DNA from: Euglena gracilis
Taxonomy: Eukaryota > Euglenida > Euglenophyceae > Euglenales
Direction: 5' to 3'
DNA length: 64,000 nt
Assembly: GCA_039621445.1 (NCBI GenBank)
Contig: CP154955.1
Location: 44,539,540-44,603,539 of the forward strand
Below, piece after piece: positions 63,118-64,000 of the stretch (within the stretch, counting starts at the first letter, position 1; each line of letters begins with the position of its first letter). The notes under the pieces were generated by a model. The model was not told the origin of the DNA. It ran no database searches and saw only the letters and a program-made list of their open reading frames with translations. A program made the position numbers and the translations under genes.

Positions 63118-64000
63118 GCTCTAAGGTGAGCCATAAGGCCCTGTCAAAGGCTCTACTGCGAGCCAAGTGGGAAGGCAAAGTGCTGTTTTTAACCCAACAT
63201 CAAAATTTAAAAGCCGGCTTTGCACGTCCGTGTGGGCGTTTGTGCGCACATGCGCACGGGAGTGTGAAAGGAAGAATGTACAAAGGCAAGCATTTGAGAA
63301 TGTGAGAATGGAGAAAGATAGAAAAAGGCCCCGCAAGGGGGCCGGGGCACCACAGTATATTCGCTTCACATTCGCTATATTGCCGTCCGCTGTCTCCCTT
63401 CCCTCCCTCTACCTTACCCCGCTGCCCTTACACCTTACCCCACATTGCCGTCACGTCCCATATGGTGGTGTTGTAAGGATTCCTTTTCAAAGCATCGGAT
63501 ATGTGGATGATGTGGTTGGGAGTCCATGGTCACATAATGAGCCCCCCTTCGGTTTGACAAATATCCCCCCGGCCCGAGGAGGGGGGGGGGGGCGTTTGAT
63601 TTGTTGACAAAAATCCCCCCGGCCCGAGGAGGGGGGGGGGAGTGTTTGATTTGTTGACAAAAATCCCCCCGGCCCGAAAGGGGGGGGGGCGCTTGATTTT
63701 TTTGAAAAAAATCCCCCCGGCCCGAGGAGGGGGGGGGGGGGCGCTTGAATGTTTTGACAAAAAATCCCCCCGGCCCGAGGAGGGGGGGGGGGGCGCTTGA
63801 TTTTTTTGACAAACGTTCCCCGGCCCGAGGAGGGGGGGGGGTTGACGAATTTAAACCAAAAATCCCCCGACCCGGGGGGGGGGGCGCCAACCGAATTTTT
63901 ACCAAAAATCCCCCGACCCGTTGAAAAGGGGGGGGGGGGGCAGATCTTGGTGAAGACCCTCGTACCACCCATGAGAAGCGGGGTGGGGGGGGCAGCCAAA
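63118..64000 (+). other. Element 1 copy B 3' untranslated region with hairpin array
   Basis: Same as 16804-17690 of copy A: GGCTC/GAGCC words, then from 63555 to 63945 repeated C-run/GGCCCGAGGA/G-run units joined by TTTGTTGACAAAA-type spacers. G-run lengths differ from copy A at nearly every unit. Short proline-rich frames here (minus strand) are repeat artefacts. Confidence 0.8.

Larger units (their letters stand above)
53097..64000 (+). mobile_element. Element 1 copy B: Ty3/gypsy chromovirus with two methyltransferase-like domains (3' end outside window)
   Basis: 5' LTR (53097-53607), gag (53650-57642), in-frame TAG, pol (57643-63117), and 3' untranslated hairpin array (from 63550). By comparison with copy A, the 3' LTR would begin about 200 bp past the window end. 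It differs from copy A by scattered substitutions and a handful of indels, so both inserted recently. The element sits inside the Dam-like frame of the 51.5-53.1 kb element. Confidence 0.92.

Overview
The window is a transposon graveyard from a eukaryotic nuclear genome. I found no gene that must belong to the host, no rRNA or tRNA gene and no bacterial operon. The large coding regions are pieces of Ty3/gypsy-type LTR retrotransposons carrying a chromodomain after the integrase. Around and inside them lie a LINE relic, small inverted-repeat elements, GC-rich arrays and many poly-G/poly-C tracts. Cytosine-methyltransferase-like domains inside retrotransposons are published for dinoflagellates and charophyte algae (de Mendoza and colleagues, 2018), so a unicellular or algal eukaryote is plausible, but the sequence alone does not fix the species.

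Layout. 1-2.75 kb: anonymous sequence. 2.75-5.1 kb: a composite repeat (spacer, 162-bp tandem units, GC-rich array) interrupted by a 473-bp hAT-like MITE with an 8-bp target duplication. 5.1-9.4 kb: tandem repeats, long palindromes, a minisatellite containing TAGGGTTAGG and duplicated hairpin-rich blocks. 9.5-11.4 kb (minus): decayed element with a C5-methyltransferase-like domain. 12-13 kb: LINE 3' end with a small insertion. 13.1-16.1 kb: repeats and fragments of an accessory protein family. 16.1-30.23 kb: Element 1 copy A, broken in two and partly inverted. 30.25-46.85 kb: Element 2, a 16.6-kb LTR element with a perfect 5-bp target duplication, primer-binding site and polypurine tract. 46.85-50.2 kb: repeats and a decayed relative of Element 2's accessory protein. 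50.2-53.1 kb: another element with a 2A-like motif and a Dam-like domain. 53.1-64.0 kb: Element 1 copy B, nearly complete, running off the window end.

Two systems deserve attention. Element 1 has the order gag / in-frame TAG / C5-MTase-like / Dam-like / protease / RT / RNase H / integrase / chromodomain. It combines two different methyltransferase-like modules with a chromatin-reading module, suggesting an element that could mark DNA and read chromatin. Element 2 carries about 5.5 kb of extra coding sequence after the integrase, with no family I recognise. It is also studded with tiny hairpins that have constant loops (TATTAC, TATTCG, ATGAA, ATTA) and different, self-complementary stems. Neither pol reading frame in Element 1 copy A nor in Element 2 is intact. 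Copy B has an open pol of 1818 codons and one nonsense codon in gag.
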